Shown here in pieces: positions 40,483 through 49,022 of a stretch of 64,000 nucleotides of DNA. Each line of letters opens with the position of its first letter. Within the stretch, counting starts at the first letter, position 1. The stretch comes from Marinococcus luteus_A. GTDB lineage: Bacteria; Bacillota; Bacilli; Bacillales; Marinococcaceae. The DNA lies in the NCBI RefSeq assembly GCF_034497705.1, contig NZ_JAXRUV010000002.1, forward strand, positions 124,001 to 188,000, written 5' to 3'. The translations under genes and the position numbers were made by a program. The notes beneath the pieces were generated by a model. The model was not told the origin of the DNA. It worked only from the letters and a program-made list of their open reading frames with translations, and ran no database searches.

Positions 40483-41640
40483 TGCGGCTGCACCGCTGAT
40501 AACGATTATCCACGGCGGAAGCTTCCAGAAGGCAAGCATCGTGAATAGAAAAGCAGCTAGTATAAAATCCAGTGAGGACGTAATGGATGAGGTCCAGATT
40601 GGATTATAAAAGGCAGCCAAAAGAATACCTACAACAGCAGCATTTACACCGGTCAACACGCCTTTCATATGTGTATTTTTACGAAGCAGGGACCAAAACG
40701 GCAGCGCTCCGATAATTAAAAGGAAAGCCGGTAAAAAAATGCCTGCAGAAGCGACCAGTGCTCCCTGCCAGCCGGACAGGACAGTGCCCAGGTAGGAAGC
40801 AAAGGTGAATAAAGGTCCTGGTACAGCCTGGGCTGCCCCGTAGCCCGCGAGGAACGTCTCTTCACTCATCCATCCGGTCGGGACAAATTCCCGTTCCAGC
40901 AGAGGAAGCACAACGTGACCGCCGCCGAATACAAGTGACCCGGCCCGGTAGAAGCTGTCAAACATGGCTACAAAGGTAGAGCCGGTCCATTCCCGTAAAA
41001 GCGGAAGTAGAGCGAGCAGAACAAAAAAGAGTGTCAGGCAGAAAGCACCTGTTTTGCGCGAAACGGTTTCGATAACATCCGTATTATCTGCCTCCTGGAC
41101 TGAGCGGTACAGCACCCAGCCGGCTCCACCTGCTGCCAGTATGACGAGTACCTGTGCAAGTGAGGTCTGCCATAAAAGGGTACCGCTCATGGCGAGCAGG
41201 GCGATGGTGCGACGCTGAAGATCAGGGGTGAGTTTCTGGGCCATTCCCCATATCGCATGGGCAACAACTGCTACAGCGACAATTTTCAAACCCTGGAGCC
41301 ATCCGGCATCGCTGACGTCGAGGCCCTCAACTGTGAGGGCGAAGATCACTAAAGCAATAACGGAAGGAAGTGTGAATCCCAGAAAGGAAATAAACCCTCC
41401 AACGAGACCTCCACGCACAATGCCTATTCCTATGCCGACCTGACTGCTGGCGGGGCCGGGCAGGAATTGACATAAGGCGACCAGGTCCGCATAGCTCTGC
41501 TCGTCGAGCCACTTTCTGCGCCGTACGTATTCTTCATGAAAATAGCCTAAATGGGCGATAGGACCGCCGAAAGAGGTCAGTCCCAGCCGGGTGGAAATCA
41601 AAAATATTTCGAGCCATTTTTGGCCCAATGTTTTCCCCAT
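40465..41640 (-). CDS. chrA: Chromate transporter ChrA
   Basis: 391 residues in two homologous halves, each with the CHR motif: LGLTSFGGPIAHLGYFHEEY with FLPGPASSQVGIGIG in the N-half, and YRAGSLVFGGGHVVLPLLER with AAQAVPGPLFTFASYLG in the C-half. Long-form ChrA proteins export chromate. The gene lies 17 bases downstream of padR in one unit. GGAGAG precedes ATG 41640. Control by the neighbouring PadR protein through the dyad at 41982 is likely. Confidence 0.93.
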   Translation of the reverse strand: MGKTLGQKWLEIFLISTRLGLTSFGGPIAHLGYFHEEYVRRRKWLDEQSYADLVALCQFLPGPASSQVGIGIGIVRGGLVGGFISFLGFTLPSVIALVIFALTVEGLDVSDAGWLQGLKIVAVAVVAHAIWGMAQKLTPDLQRRTIALLAMSGTLLWQTSLAQVLVILAAGGAGWVLYRSVQEADNTDVIETVSRKTGAFCLTLFFVLLALLPLLREWTGSTFVAMFDSFYRAGSLVFGGGHVVLPLLEREFVPTGWMSEETFLAGYGAAQAVPGPLFTFASYLGTVLSGWQGALVASAGIFLPAFLLIIGALPFWSLLRKNTHMKGVLTGVNAAVVGILLAAFYNPIWTSSITSSLDFILAAFLFTMLAFWKLPPWIIVISGAAAGAVLL

Positions 41641-41657
41641 GGCGTTCTCTCCAGTCT

Positions 41658-41963
41658 TTACTTGATTTCTTTAAACAATTCATAAGCTTTTGCGCGGGCT
41701 TCCTGCAAAATGCCGGCCCCTTTATCTGTAGTAGTATAATATTTACGGATTTTTCCGTTTACGTTTTTATTTTCTTTGTATAAAAGGCCGTCATTTTCCA
41801 TAGCATGAAGAATAGGGTAAAGAGTGCCCGCACTCATTGAATAGCCGTGCTCCTGCAGTTCCTCAAGCATCCATTGCCCGTATACGGGATGCTCGGAGGC
41901 ATGGTGCAGAATGTGAATGTGAATAAAGCCTAAAAAAAGCTTGCGAAGCGTTTTATCTTCCAT
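41658..41963 (-). CDS. PadR-family regulator of chrA
   Basis: 101-residue winged-helix protein: FLGFIHIHILHHASEHPVYG, MLEELQEHGYSMSAGTLYPIL, and LLYKENKNVNGKIRKYYTTT with the PadR wing. It has the short subfamily length with a single dimerisation helix. GAAAGGATGAGCG precedes the ATG. It is the first gene of padR-chrA; a perfect 12-bp dyad covers its transcription start, implying autorepression relieved by the inducer (perhaps chromate). Confidence 0.9.
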   Translation of the reverse strand: MEDKTLRKLFLGFIHIHILHHASEHPVYGQWMLEELQEHGYSMSAGTLYPILHAMENDGLLYKENKNVNGKIRKYYTTTDKGAGILQEARAKAYELFKEIK

Positions 41964-41981
41964 GATCGCTCATCCTTTCGG

Positions 41982-42010
41982 ATTCCGATATCGAAACCCG
42001 ATATCGGAAT
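41982..42010. promoter_or_regulatory. Perfect 12-bp inverted repeat: PadR operator
   Basis: ATTCCGATATCG, a 5-base centre, then CGATATCGGAAT. It begins at the -10 and covers the expected transcription start of padR-chrA. Confidence 0.85.
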
Positions 42011-42037
42011 AATAACAATTATTTTTTATTATAGCAA
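42009..42037 (-). promoter_or_regulatory. SigA promoter of padR-chrA
   Basis: On the minus strand TTGCTA and TATTAT are separated by 17 bases; the -10 overlaps the end of the dyad. Confidence 0.7.
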
Positions 42038-42074
42038 GAGGGGAATACAAATTTGAAACCTTGCCGGAAAAATG

Positions 42075-42112
42075 AAAAAACGGCTCCGCCGGTCAGCCAG
42101 CGGAGCCGTTTT
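42075..42112 (-). terminator. Terminator of the sortase gene
   Basis: A 13-bp stem, AAAACGGCTCCGC with GCGGAGCCGTTTT, followed by T on the minus strand. Confidence 0.88.
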
Positions 42113-42118
42113 AGGTGC

Positions 42119-42850
42119 TTAAAGACTGTTCGTCTGTTCAAGTTCTGCTTCTACAATGTAACGATCAGGAGCACTGCCGATATAGTCAAAGGGGTAGCAG
42201 GTGGTGAGCGTAAGCGTCGGTTTGTCTTTGTCTACAATGACAGAGCGGTCCTCCGCGTCCGTCACCCATGTTTTCTGCAGCCGGTAAACGTATTGGGTGT
42301 TTTCATACTCGACAATAAGAGAGTCCCCGTCCTCAAGTTCGTCAAGCCCGGTGAAGACCGTGTCGCGGTGGCCGCTGAGCACTGTGTGGCGGGACTCGTC
42401 CGGAGTGGTTGTCCATTCGCTGACATACATACCAACGCCCTGGTCAAGCGCTTCATCATCTGTACCCCAATAGACGGAATAAGAGTTTCCAAGCTCCGGA
42501 ATTTTTAATTTGGCTACATTTTCGCCTTTGTCCCATTGATCTATTTCATCGCTCATCACCGCCGAATCTCTGCTGTTGTCGGGGGAGGAAGCTTTATCGG
42601 GACTCGTGTCTGCATTGTTTCCTTCAGGCAGCGTATAGGCTTCTGGTTCCCCGGCAGCTTCCGCGGTAGAAGAATCGTCCTGCTCTTCGGAGCTATTATC
42701 GTCCGGAGCTTCATTCGCAGAATCATTGATTACGTCTTCTTCGTTGTTGGAAATTTTATCTACTCCTGCTCTAGCATCAAACCACTGGTATCCGAAGTAC
42801 CCGGTAATACTCAGGCCGATAACAATCATCGCAATAAATACTTTTTCCAT
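42119..42850 (-). CDS. Class D-type sortase
   Basis: Transpeptidase that anchors surface proteins to the wall. An N-terminal membrane anchor (about 5-23) leads to an Asp/Ser/Glu-rich linker of about 70 residues, then the sortase domain with catalytic His (VLSGHRDTVF), Cys (LTLTTCYPFDY) and Arg (APDRYIVEA). 243 residues. GGAGTGAGG precedes ATG 42850. The upstream gene encodes a surface protein with an MPETA signal, its probable substrate. The TLTTC and RYIV motifs are of the class D pattern. Confidence 0.9.
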   Translation of the reverse strand: MEKVFIAMIVIGLSITGYFGYQWFDARAGVDKISNNEEDVINDSANEAPDDNSSEEQDDSSTAEAAGEPEAYTLPEGNNADTSPDKASSPDNSRDSAVMSDEIDQWDKGENVAKLKIPELGNSYSVYWGTDDEALDQGVGMYVSEWTTTPDESRHTVLSGHRDTVFTGLDELEDGDSLIVEYENTQYVYRLQKTWVTDAEDRSVIVDKDKPTLTLTTCYPFDYIGSAPDRYIVEAELEQTNSL

Positions 42851-42929
42851 ATATCCTCACTCCAGTAAAGGGACGTAACAGACCACAATAAACATTACTA
42901 TTATTTCCATAATACACGGTCCATGGAGA

Positions 42930-42960
42930 AAAAAACAACCTTCACCAAAGAGGTGAAGGC
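42930..42960 (-). terminator. Terminator between surface protein and sortase genes
   Basis: The stem CCTTCACC/GGTGAAGG has a 5-base loop and is followed on the minus strand by a run of T. Confidence 0.78.
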
Positions 42961-42978
42961 TGCGTGATCGAAAGGTTG

Positions 42979-43992
42979 TTATGCCTGCTGACGGCGTCTT
43001 GTCCAAAGCAGGGCTCCGCCGGCGAGGCCGGCCAGAGCCAGGCCGCCAGCCATATAAGCCGGCTCGGCGCTTGCTGTTTCAGGCATTTCTCCGCCTTCAG
43101 CGCCTTCTTCCATTGAAGCACCGTCTTCGGACATGCCTTCTTCAGGCATTTCTTCCATGCCGTCCATTCCGTCCATACCTTCCATTTCATCCATCGGTAC
43201 AGCCTCATTCATGACTTCCTCCGGCACTGTAATATCACCGACGCTGTTGAAATTGGAATAGGTGGAATCAGCTGTCAGGTTCATGTCTGTTGTGATTTCT
43301 TCCATCTCATACGAAGCATCCAGATTAATGGTGCTCGCTGTCATATAATGAGTGTCCTTATCTACGGTCAAGCTCATGGATACGTCCTGAATATCAATCA
43401 TACTCCAGGTTTCTTCCATCATTTCCTCGTCAGCCATGCCGCTGCCCATATCCGACTGCATCATTTTACTGGCTGCTTCTTCTATCTCTTCACCGCTTCC
43501 TTCGTATGTGAGCACGTAGGAGTTCTCGGTCTCTTCTACGTCCATTTCGTCAGCAAAGGACTCTGAAGCTCCCATGTGCATGCCTGGATTTGTGGTCATC
43601 TCTTCCATACCACCCATCATGTCGCCGGGCATCATCGTCCAGCTGCCATCCGGCATTTCTATATAGTAGCCGTCTTCTGTCCAGTACATTTCTGTGGAGA
43701 CTTCTTCACCGCTGACCGGATCGACCGTATTAGTTGTCTGGTGAAGAGCGAAAGGATCCATCGTAATATCCTGTTCCGATGTGGAGCTGTTTCTTATTGT
43801 TTCCCCTTCGCCAGCGGCGTTGGTAATTTCCTGTGAAATTTCGGTGGTGGCAGAATAGCTGTCGAGCTCAGCCATAGTTTCATTTGACTGCTGCAAAACA
43901 TCCCCTGCATTCATTTCTTCTCCCTGGGCGGGTACGGCGATTACACCGAGAGCTAAAAAGCCGGCGCTGCTTCCTGTTATCCATTTTTTCAT
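42979..43992 (-). CDS. Wall-anchored Met-rich surface protein (DUF6612-like)
   Basis: 337 residues: a signal peptide (MKKWITGSSAGFLALGVIAV, cleavage near AQG), a lipoprotein-LppX/DUF6612-like domain with SYSATTEISQEITNA and many beta strands, Met-rich stretches (SWTMMPGDMMGGMEEM; MDEMEGMDGMDGMEEMPEE), and a C-terminal sorting signal MPETAS, a hydrophobic helix and RRRQQA. MPETA resembles the LPxTA signals used by class D sortases. ATG 43992 has AAAGGACGAATAAGG upstream; nine upstream codons are in frame. Confidence 0.85.
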   Translation of the reverse strand: MKKWITGSSAGFLALGVIAVPAQGEEMNAGDVLQQSNETMAELDSYSATTEISQEITNAAGEGETIRNSSTSEQDITMDPFALHQTTNTVDPVSGEEVSTEMYWTEDGYYIEMPDGSWTMMPGDMMGGMEEMTTNPGMHMGASESFADEMDVEETENSYVLTYEGSGEEIEEAASKMMQSDMGSGMADEEMMEETWSMIDIQDVSMSLTVDKDTHYMTASTINLDASYEMEEITTDMNLTADSTYSNFNSVGDITVPEEVMNEAVPMDEMEGMDGMDGMEEMPEEGMSEDGASMEEGAEGGEMPETASAEPAYMAGGLALAGLAGGALLWTRRRQQA

Positions 43993-44132
43993 CCTTATTC
44001 GTCCTTTCTTTTCTTTCATGTATTCGGCAAAAGCTTATGTGGTAAACCACTGGCTTCTGGTATTCTATGGTAATTTTACCTTATAAATGTCGGTAATAAA
44101 CGCATTTTTTAAAAATTTGTGAAAAATTATGA

Positions 44133-44176
44133 GAAAAAAAGCCTATGCAGCCATATTTTATGGAGGCTTCAGGCTT
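44133..44176 (-). terminator. Terminator of the SMR operon
   Basis: On the minus strand AAGCCT pairs with AGGCTT around an inner CCATA/TATGG hairpin, followed by seven T. Confidence 0.6.
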
Positions 44177-44193
44177 AAAAAACCGGCGGGAGC

Positions 44194-44556
44194 TTAAGCA
44201 TGCCGGGTACGGGGGAAATATCTGCTTTTTTTCGTGCGGCTGCTTTTTACATGAAGAAGAATAAGCCCGGAAATCACCAAAAATAAGCCGGCAGCCTTCA
44301 TCCATCCAAATGATTCCTGAAAAAGCAAAATGCCCGCCACGGCTGTTAAGGCAGTGCCAAGACCTGCCCATACAGCATATGCAACAGATAATGGGATCGA
44401 TTTTAAGGCGAGGCTCAGGAAGAAAAAAGCCCCGATAAATGCTATAAAAACGGTCAGAGAGGGAATAAGGTTGGTGAAACCTTCGGAAAGCTTCAAGGAC
44501 GTCGAAGCAATAACCTCAAATAAAATCGCAGCAAATAATAGAAGAACAGCACGCAT
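44194..44556 (-). CDS. SMR-family efflux protein, second subunit
   Basis: 120-residue protein with four TM helices. The membrane-embedded Glu14 region is LLFAAILFEVIASTSLKLSEGF, and AYAVWAGLGTALTAVAGILLF is the conserved helix-3 text. It has a longer basic tail (SSRTKKSRYFPRTRH). It lies 16 bases after another SMR gene, the arrangement of heterodimeric pairs such as EbrAB or YkkCD that export cationic drugs or guanidinium-like compounds. Confidence 0.9.
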   Translation of the reverse strand: MRAVLLLFAAILFEVIASTSLKLSEGFTNLIPSLTVFIAFIGAFFFLSLALKSIPLSVAYAVWAGLGTALTAVAGILLFQESFGWMKAAGLFLVISGLILLHVKSSRTKKSRYFPRTRHA

Positions 44557-44572
44557 ACATTATTCCTTCCTT

Positions 44573-44884
44573 TCATCCTAAATTCATCAAAAGAATACCA
44601 ATTACCAGAAAGACAATACCTAAAATGTTCGTTTTATTCATCTTTTCCCTGAAATAAAAAACGCCGATGCAGGTAGTCAAAATGGTGCCAAGGCCACTCC
44701 ATGTAGCATAAACGACACCGAGCGGAAGGGTTTGAAGAACAAGAGCGAGCAGGTAAAAAGCAATACCCATCCCGGCTGCAAAGCCAATAGACGGAAGCAG
44801 CCTGGTAAAGCCATACGAAAGCTTGAGCATGGAAGAAGCGAATACTTCGCATACGACAGAGATAATAAGGAGCACATAAACCAT
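44573..44884 (-). CDS. SMR-family efflux protein, first subunit
   Basis: 103 residues with four TM helices. Glu13 lies in LLIISVVCEVFASSMLKLSYGF, and VVYATWSGLGTILTTCIG is the helix-3 motif. Its start codon overlaps the stop of the TetR gene by one base (TAATG), so translation is coupled. The pair differs in charge of the short ends, as expected for subunits inserted in opposite orientation. Confidence 0.9.
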   Translation of the reverse strand: MVYVLLIISVVCEVFASSMLKLSYGFTRLLPSIGFAAGMGIAFYLLALVLQTLPLGVVYATWSGLGTILTTCIGVFYFREKMNKTNILGIVFLVIGILLMNLG

Positions 44885-45414
44885 TACATTTCTCCTTCGT
44901 CAAAGCGCCCCAAAAGGTTTTGAAGCAGACGTTCAGCCTGCGAAAGGGGCATGGTATTAATTTCAAAAATATGTGAAAACCAGATACCGTCACTTAACAG
45001 CCGAATCATTGAGGCTTCATCAGCTTGAAAAGCATCAGAAGCAAAAAGTGCCTGCCAGCGTTCATTGTATTCCTTCCAAAGATCGAGCACCTCTTTGTAA
45101 TCAGCAAGGGTGGCAAGCAGGCTCGCATTTATTAAAAAATTACTTCCCGATCGAAGCTCTTCGAGTGTTGCTTCCGCATAAGCTTTAATATAGCTGCCGG
45201 CATTGCTACGTTTTTCTTCAATTAGTTCATGAAACCGGGCCAGTGCATAAGCGTTCATTTCGTATACGAGCCGTTCTTTATTTGGAAAATGGTAAAGCAG
45301 ACCGCCTTTACTCACTTCCGCTTCATCTGCCACTGCGTGCAGAGTAAGGCGGTTAAAGCCGTCCCTGCGGATAATGCGGGCGGCAGCATGCATAATTTCC
45401 AGTCGTTTACTCAT
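44884..45414 (-). CDS. TetR-family regulator of the SMR pair
   Basis: 176 residues. The helix-turn-helix is IMHAAARIIRRDGFNRLTLH and VADEAEVSKGGLLYHFPNKE; the ligand domain with LRSGSNFLINASLLATLADY resembles the TetR_C_37-like group found with SMR genes. ATG 45414 has AAAGGAG 8 bases upstream; the frame stays open to 45630 without another credible start. The direct repeat TTAACAGTTAACAG just upstream may be part of its operator. Confidence 0.88.
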   Translation of the reverse strand: MSKRLEIMHAAARIIRRDGFNRLTLHAVADEAEVSKGGLLYHFPNKERLVYEMNAYALARFHELIEEKRSNAGSYIKAYAEATLEELRSGSNFLINASLLATLADYKEVLDLWKEYNERWQALFASDAFQADEASMIRLLSDGIWFSHIFEINTMPLSQAERLLQNLLGRFDEGEM

Positions 45415-45595
45415 TGTTGATTCTCCTTTAACAGTTAACAGTCTGGACGGTATAGTAAAAAGTGTACCAGAGGCACGGATAAAAGGCGAAGAAGTAGCCA
45501 GCCTATCCATAACCGGTGCAAAGATCTGTATAAAAAAAGATTGAGCCGCGGAGCGCAGAGGCGCAGACGGGGACCTGAATGGTGGGAGGATGGCC

Positions 45596-46690
45596 GTGGT
45601 GTTTAGCCAACTTTTTGTGAATTTAACCATTTTAGTGACGTTCCTTTTTTTTTATTACCAGGTATTCCGTGAGCATTCCTTTTCGCGTGTAACCACTATT
45701 CCGATGAGGCTGTTTACCGGCGTGCTGTTTGGCGTACTCGGCATGGTGTTGATAGGGTTTGGCATCAGAGTAAACGAATACACCCTGATCGACCTGCGCC
45801 ATATCCCAATTATGCTTAGCGCTTTGTTTGGCGGATGGATACCTGCGGTAGCGGCTGCGGTCATTATTTCGTTTTCCCGTATCGCCCTTGGTGGAGGGGC
45901 GATTGTTTTGTACCCGCTAAGCATGATTATTTTCAGTACAATGGTGTCTATTTTTATCGCCCGGATGGTTCGAAATCCGTGGCTTGCAGCATTCTATATG
46001 CTTCTATGCTCCAATATTTATTTTCTCCTTATTATGATGTACCAGCTGAATACTGTGAAACTTTATACGGAAGTGACACTCAGCTATTGGTTTGTGTCCT
46101 TTGCCGGAGCATTTGCAGCAGTATATATGGTAAAACGGCTGACTTATTCCAATCAGCTGCTTCATAAGTACCGGTCGGAGTCTTTAAAGGACCCGCTCAC
46201 GGGCCTTGATAATCCGAGAAGCTTTGCCTATTCGTTAACAAAAAATCTCGAACAGGCTTCGAAAATGAAGCAGTCGGTGTCATTGCTCATTATCGATATA
46301 GATCATTTTAAAGATATTAATGATCGATACGGCCATGCAGCTGGAGATGATATTTTGAGGCAGCTTGGCACTGTGCTTCTTGAAATGGTCCGGCCCGAGG
46401 ATTCTGTGTACCGCAAAGGCGGAGAAGAATTTACGATTATATTGTCCAACTGTCCAGCCTCCAAAGCAGTCGATATCGCTGAACGAATAAGAGAGCGGGT
46501 GGAAAAATATCCTTTCCTCACGGATCACCAGACATTGTATATTACTGTGTCGACCGGGGTTTCTATATTTCCTGAGACAGCTGTAGAGGAAAGAGAGTTG
46601 TTTAAGCAGGCAGATGACGCGTTGTATCAGGCAAAAGACCAGGGGCGTAACCAGACATGCATGTACTCGAAAAAAGACCTTATAAAATAG
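45596..46690 (+). CDS. Membrane diguanylate cyclase (5TM sensor + GGDEF)
   Basis: Makes cyclic di-GMP. Six or so N-terminal hydrophobic helices form a 5TMR-LYT-like sensor (LRHIPIMLSALFGGWIPAVA, SFSRIALGGGA). The GGDEF domain (about 200-360) has LTGLDNPRSF, IDIDHFKDINDRYGHAAGDD and the active GGEEF; RPED five residues before it is an intact product-inhibition site. GGGAGG ends just before ATG 45590, too close to serve it, so GTG 45596 or GTG 45599 is the likely start. The terminator overlaps the stop. Confidence 0.9.
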   Translation: MVFSQLFVNLTILVTFLFFYYQVFREHSFSRVTTIPMRLFTGVLFGVLGMVLIGFGIRVNEYTLIDLRHIPIMLSALFGGWIPAVAAAVIISFSRIALGGGAIVLYPLSMIIFSTMVSIFIARMVRNPWLAAFYMLLCSNIYFLLIMMYQLNTVKLYTEVTLSYWFVSFAGAFAAVYMVKRLTYSNQLLHKYRSESLKDPLTGLDNPRSFAYSLTKNLEQASKMKQSVSLLIIDIDHFKDINDRYGHAAGDDILRQLGTVLLEMVRPEDSVYRKGGEEFTIILSNCPASKAVDIAERIRERVEKYPFLTDHQTLYITVSTGVSIFPETAVEERELFKQADDALYQAKDQGRNQTCMYSKKDLIK

Positions 46691-46699
46691 GTCTTTTTT
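46671..46699 (+). terminator. Terminator of the diguanylate cyclase gene
   Basis: The stem AAAAAGACCT/AGGTCTTTTT overlaps the last codons and is followed by T. Confidence 0.8.
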
Positions 46700-46821
46700 A
46701 TTGTTTGTAAATAATTGAGTCTTTTTTATAAATATGTATTCGAAAAAGTGTTTTTAAAACAGTTTATTGGGTATAAAGTATTAATGATATATAATAAAAA
46801 AGAACTAGAGAGGTATTAACC

Positions 46822-47736
46822 ATGCAAAAAACAAAAAATAACGATCAGGTGTTAGACACGTCCCAGGTTTTACGTGCGCTGGAACAGTCGCTCGCTATCA
46901 TTGAGTTCGATCTCAATGGAAGGGTGCTGTGGGCAAACCACAATTTTGCTGCGACGATGGAGTATCATGAAGAAGATATGGCAGGAATGCATCACCGGCA
47001 GTTCTGCACTCCGGATTTTGCCTCGAGCCGGGATTATGAAAGATTTTGGCAGGATCTGCGCGCAGGAAAATCCTTTCAGGATAAAATACAGCGGATGACG
47101 CGAAGCGGTAAGCTGGTAAGGCTTGAGGCTACGTACATGCCGGTGCTTGATGAGGCGGGGAATGTACATGCGGTGTTGAAGGCGGCGACAGATATTACCC
47201 TCCGGGAAGAAGAAATGACAAAGGTATCAGATTCTGTGCAGAACATGTCTGAAGATCTGTTAAAGAGGGCGGAGGACGGTATGACAAAAAGTCGTGAGAT
47301 TACTGAAAACTCCCAGCAGGTAGTGGAAGAGGCAAATAACAATCTTGTAATTTTGGAGTCATTGGAGCAGCAGGCAGATTCTATCAGGGGGATCGTAAAA
47401 ACGATTCGTGAAATTGCTGACCAAACGAATATGTTAGCTTTAAACGCAGCGATTGAGGCTGCAAGAGCCGGGGAGCACGGCCGGGGGTTTACGGTAGTGG
47501 CAGATGAAGTACGAAAGCTGGCGACGAGAGCTCATTCCTCCATCCAGGAGGTAAACAGTCACGTCGAGGGGATCACTGGGGAAGTGAGCAAGATCAGTGA
47601 GGGTACGATCCGTTCCCAAAAAGGAATGGAAAGCAGTCAGGAGCATATTAAGCAGGCTGTAAAAGAGTTCGAACATATTGGTACAGCAGCAAGAGGCCTG
47701 GAGGAAAGAGCAAAGCAATTCCGGCATATTTTATAA
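46822..47736 (+). CDS. Soluble PAS-containing methyl-accepting chemotaxis protein
   Basis: 304 residues with no membrane segment. An N-terminal PAS domain (about 20-130: FDLNGRVLWANHNFAATMEY, TYMPVLDEAGNVHAVLKAAT) is followed by a short MCP signalling domain with the conserved hairpin IREIADQTNMLALNAAIEAA and RAGEHGRGFTVVADEVRKLA. It probably senses a cytosolic signal such as redox state or oxygen and controls CheA. AGAGAGGT precedes the ATG. It follows a c-di-GMP synthase gene, but with a terminator between. Confidence 0.9.
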   Translation: MQKTKNNDQVLDTSQVLRALEQSLAIIEFDLNGRVLWANHNFAATMEYHEEDMAGMHHRQFCTPDFASSRDYERFWQDLRAGKSFQDKIQRMTRSGKLVRLEATYMPVLDEAGNVHAVLKAATDITLREEEMTKVSDSVQNMSEDLLKRAEDGMTKSREITENSQQVVEEANNNLVILESLEQQADSIRGIVKTIREIADQTNMLALNAAIEAARAGEHGRGFTVVADEVRKLATRAHSSIQEVNSHVEGITGEVSKISEGTIRSQKGMESSQEHIKQAVKEFEHIGTAARGLEERAKQFRHIL

Positions 47737-47767
47737 AAAGCAGCGGACCCATGTCCTTGCTTTTTTG
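47736..47767 (+). terminator. Terminator of the chemotaxis gene
   Basis: AAAGCA/TGCTTT outer and GGAC/GTCC inner pairs, followed by six T. Confidence 0.65.
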
Positions 47768-47892
47768 TTTGCATAAAATGAATGTAAAACTTTAGGTTTA
47801 GTTCAAATGAATTAGATGCAATATATGTCATGCTATAATAAATACATTTCCAATTAATTGTATTAAACATTGTAGTAAAGGAGAGAGCACAT

Positions 47893-48960
47893 ATGGCGGT
47901 ACGCCCTGAATTACTTATGCGTCTTCGTATCGAACAGCCCATTATTCAAGCCGGAATGGCCGGCGGGGTCACCACTCCGGAGTTAGTAGCTGAAGTCACA
48001 AAAGCAGGCGGGCTTGGGACTATAGGAGCCGGATATATGACTGCAGAGACTCTTCGTTCTGCTGTACAGCTTGTGAAAAAACAAACGTCGGGCCCATTTG
48101 CGGTAAATGTTTTCGTCCCGGAAAATCCGGAAGTGGTCGCTGAAGATGTTCAGGCAGCCAATGAAAAGCTCTCCCTGATTCATAAAGAATTAAAATTGGA
48201 GCCCCAAGCAATGCCTGAAAAGCTGCCTTCTTTCTTTGAAGAACAGCTTGAAATTATTATAGAAGAAGAAATTGCGGTTTGTAGTTTTACCTTCGGCATT
48301 CCTTCTGCTGCCCAGATTGAGCGGTTGAAAGCCCATGGCGTCTTTTTGATCGGTACTGCCACGACAGTTGAAGAAGCCGTTCAAAATGAACAGGCAGGGA
48401 TGGATGCGGTCGTGGCTCAGGGAAGTGAAGCCGGCGGGCACCGTGGAACCTTTGTAGAATCCTTTGGGAAAGCGATGATCGGAACAATGGCTTTAGTGCC
48501 CCAGGTGGTGGACGGGGTCGATATCCCTGTAATTGCAGCTGGGGGAATTATGGATGGACGCGGTATTTTGGCGGCGCATGCCCTGGGCGCGGGAGCAGTG
48601 CAGATGGGGACTGCTTTTTTAACAAGCAGGGAAAGCGGCGCCCCGCAGGCCCATCAGGACGCGGTATTAATGAGTAAAGAAACGGACACCGCTGTTACTT
48701 CCATATTCAGCGGCAAGCCGGCTAGAGGGATTGCAAATAAAATGATGATATGGATGGAGGCGCTCGAGCATAACTGGCCGCCGTACCCCATTCAAAATAT
48801 GCTAACGCAGCCGATTCGAAAAGAAGCGGCCAAACAAAACGAGCCTGCCTTTATGTCTCTTTGGAGCGGTCAGGGCACACGTCTGAGCGTACAGGAGCCG
48901 GCAGGTGCCATGATTAAGCGTCTTATGGAAGAAGCGGAGGAAACATGGGAAAGCCTTTAG
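47893..48960 (+). CDS. Nitronate monooxygenase (2-nitropropane dioxygenase family)
   Basis: FMN-dependent TIM-barrel enzyme that oxidises toxic alkyl nitronates such as propionate 3-nitronate. The motifs are EQPIIQAGMAGGVTTPELVA, the FMN-phosphate region VVAQGSEAGGHRGTF with the family His, PVIAAGGIMDGRGILAAHAL, and AGAVQMGTAFLTSRES. 355 residues. AAAGGAGAG precedes the ATG. A FabK-like enoyl reductase is the main alternative, but the EAGGHRG loop is shared and context does not suggest fatty-acid synthesis. Confidence 0.88.
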   Translation: MAVRPELLMRLRIEQPIIQAGMAGGVTTPELVAEVTKAGGLGTIGAGYMTAETLRSAVQLVKKQTSGPFAVNVFVPENPEVVAEDVQAANEKLSLIHKELKLEPQAMPEKLPSFFEEQLEIIIEEEIAVCSFTFGIPSAAQIERLKAHGVFLIGTATTVEEAVQNEQAGMDAVVAQGSEAGGHRGTFVESFGKAMIGTMALVPQVVDGVDIPVIAAGGIMDGRGILAAHALGAGAVQMGTAFLTSRESGAPQAHQDAVLMSKETDTAVTSIFSGKPARGIANKMMIWMEALEHNWPPYPIQNMLTQPIRKEAAKQNEPAFMSLWSGQGTRLSVQEPAGAMIKRLMEEAEETWESL

Positions 48961-49022
48961 AAAGACCCCGTATGTTCTGTTTGTTAAAATGAAAATATCA
49001 TAAAAACAAAGGAGCAAAACGA

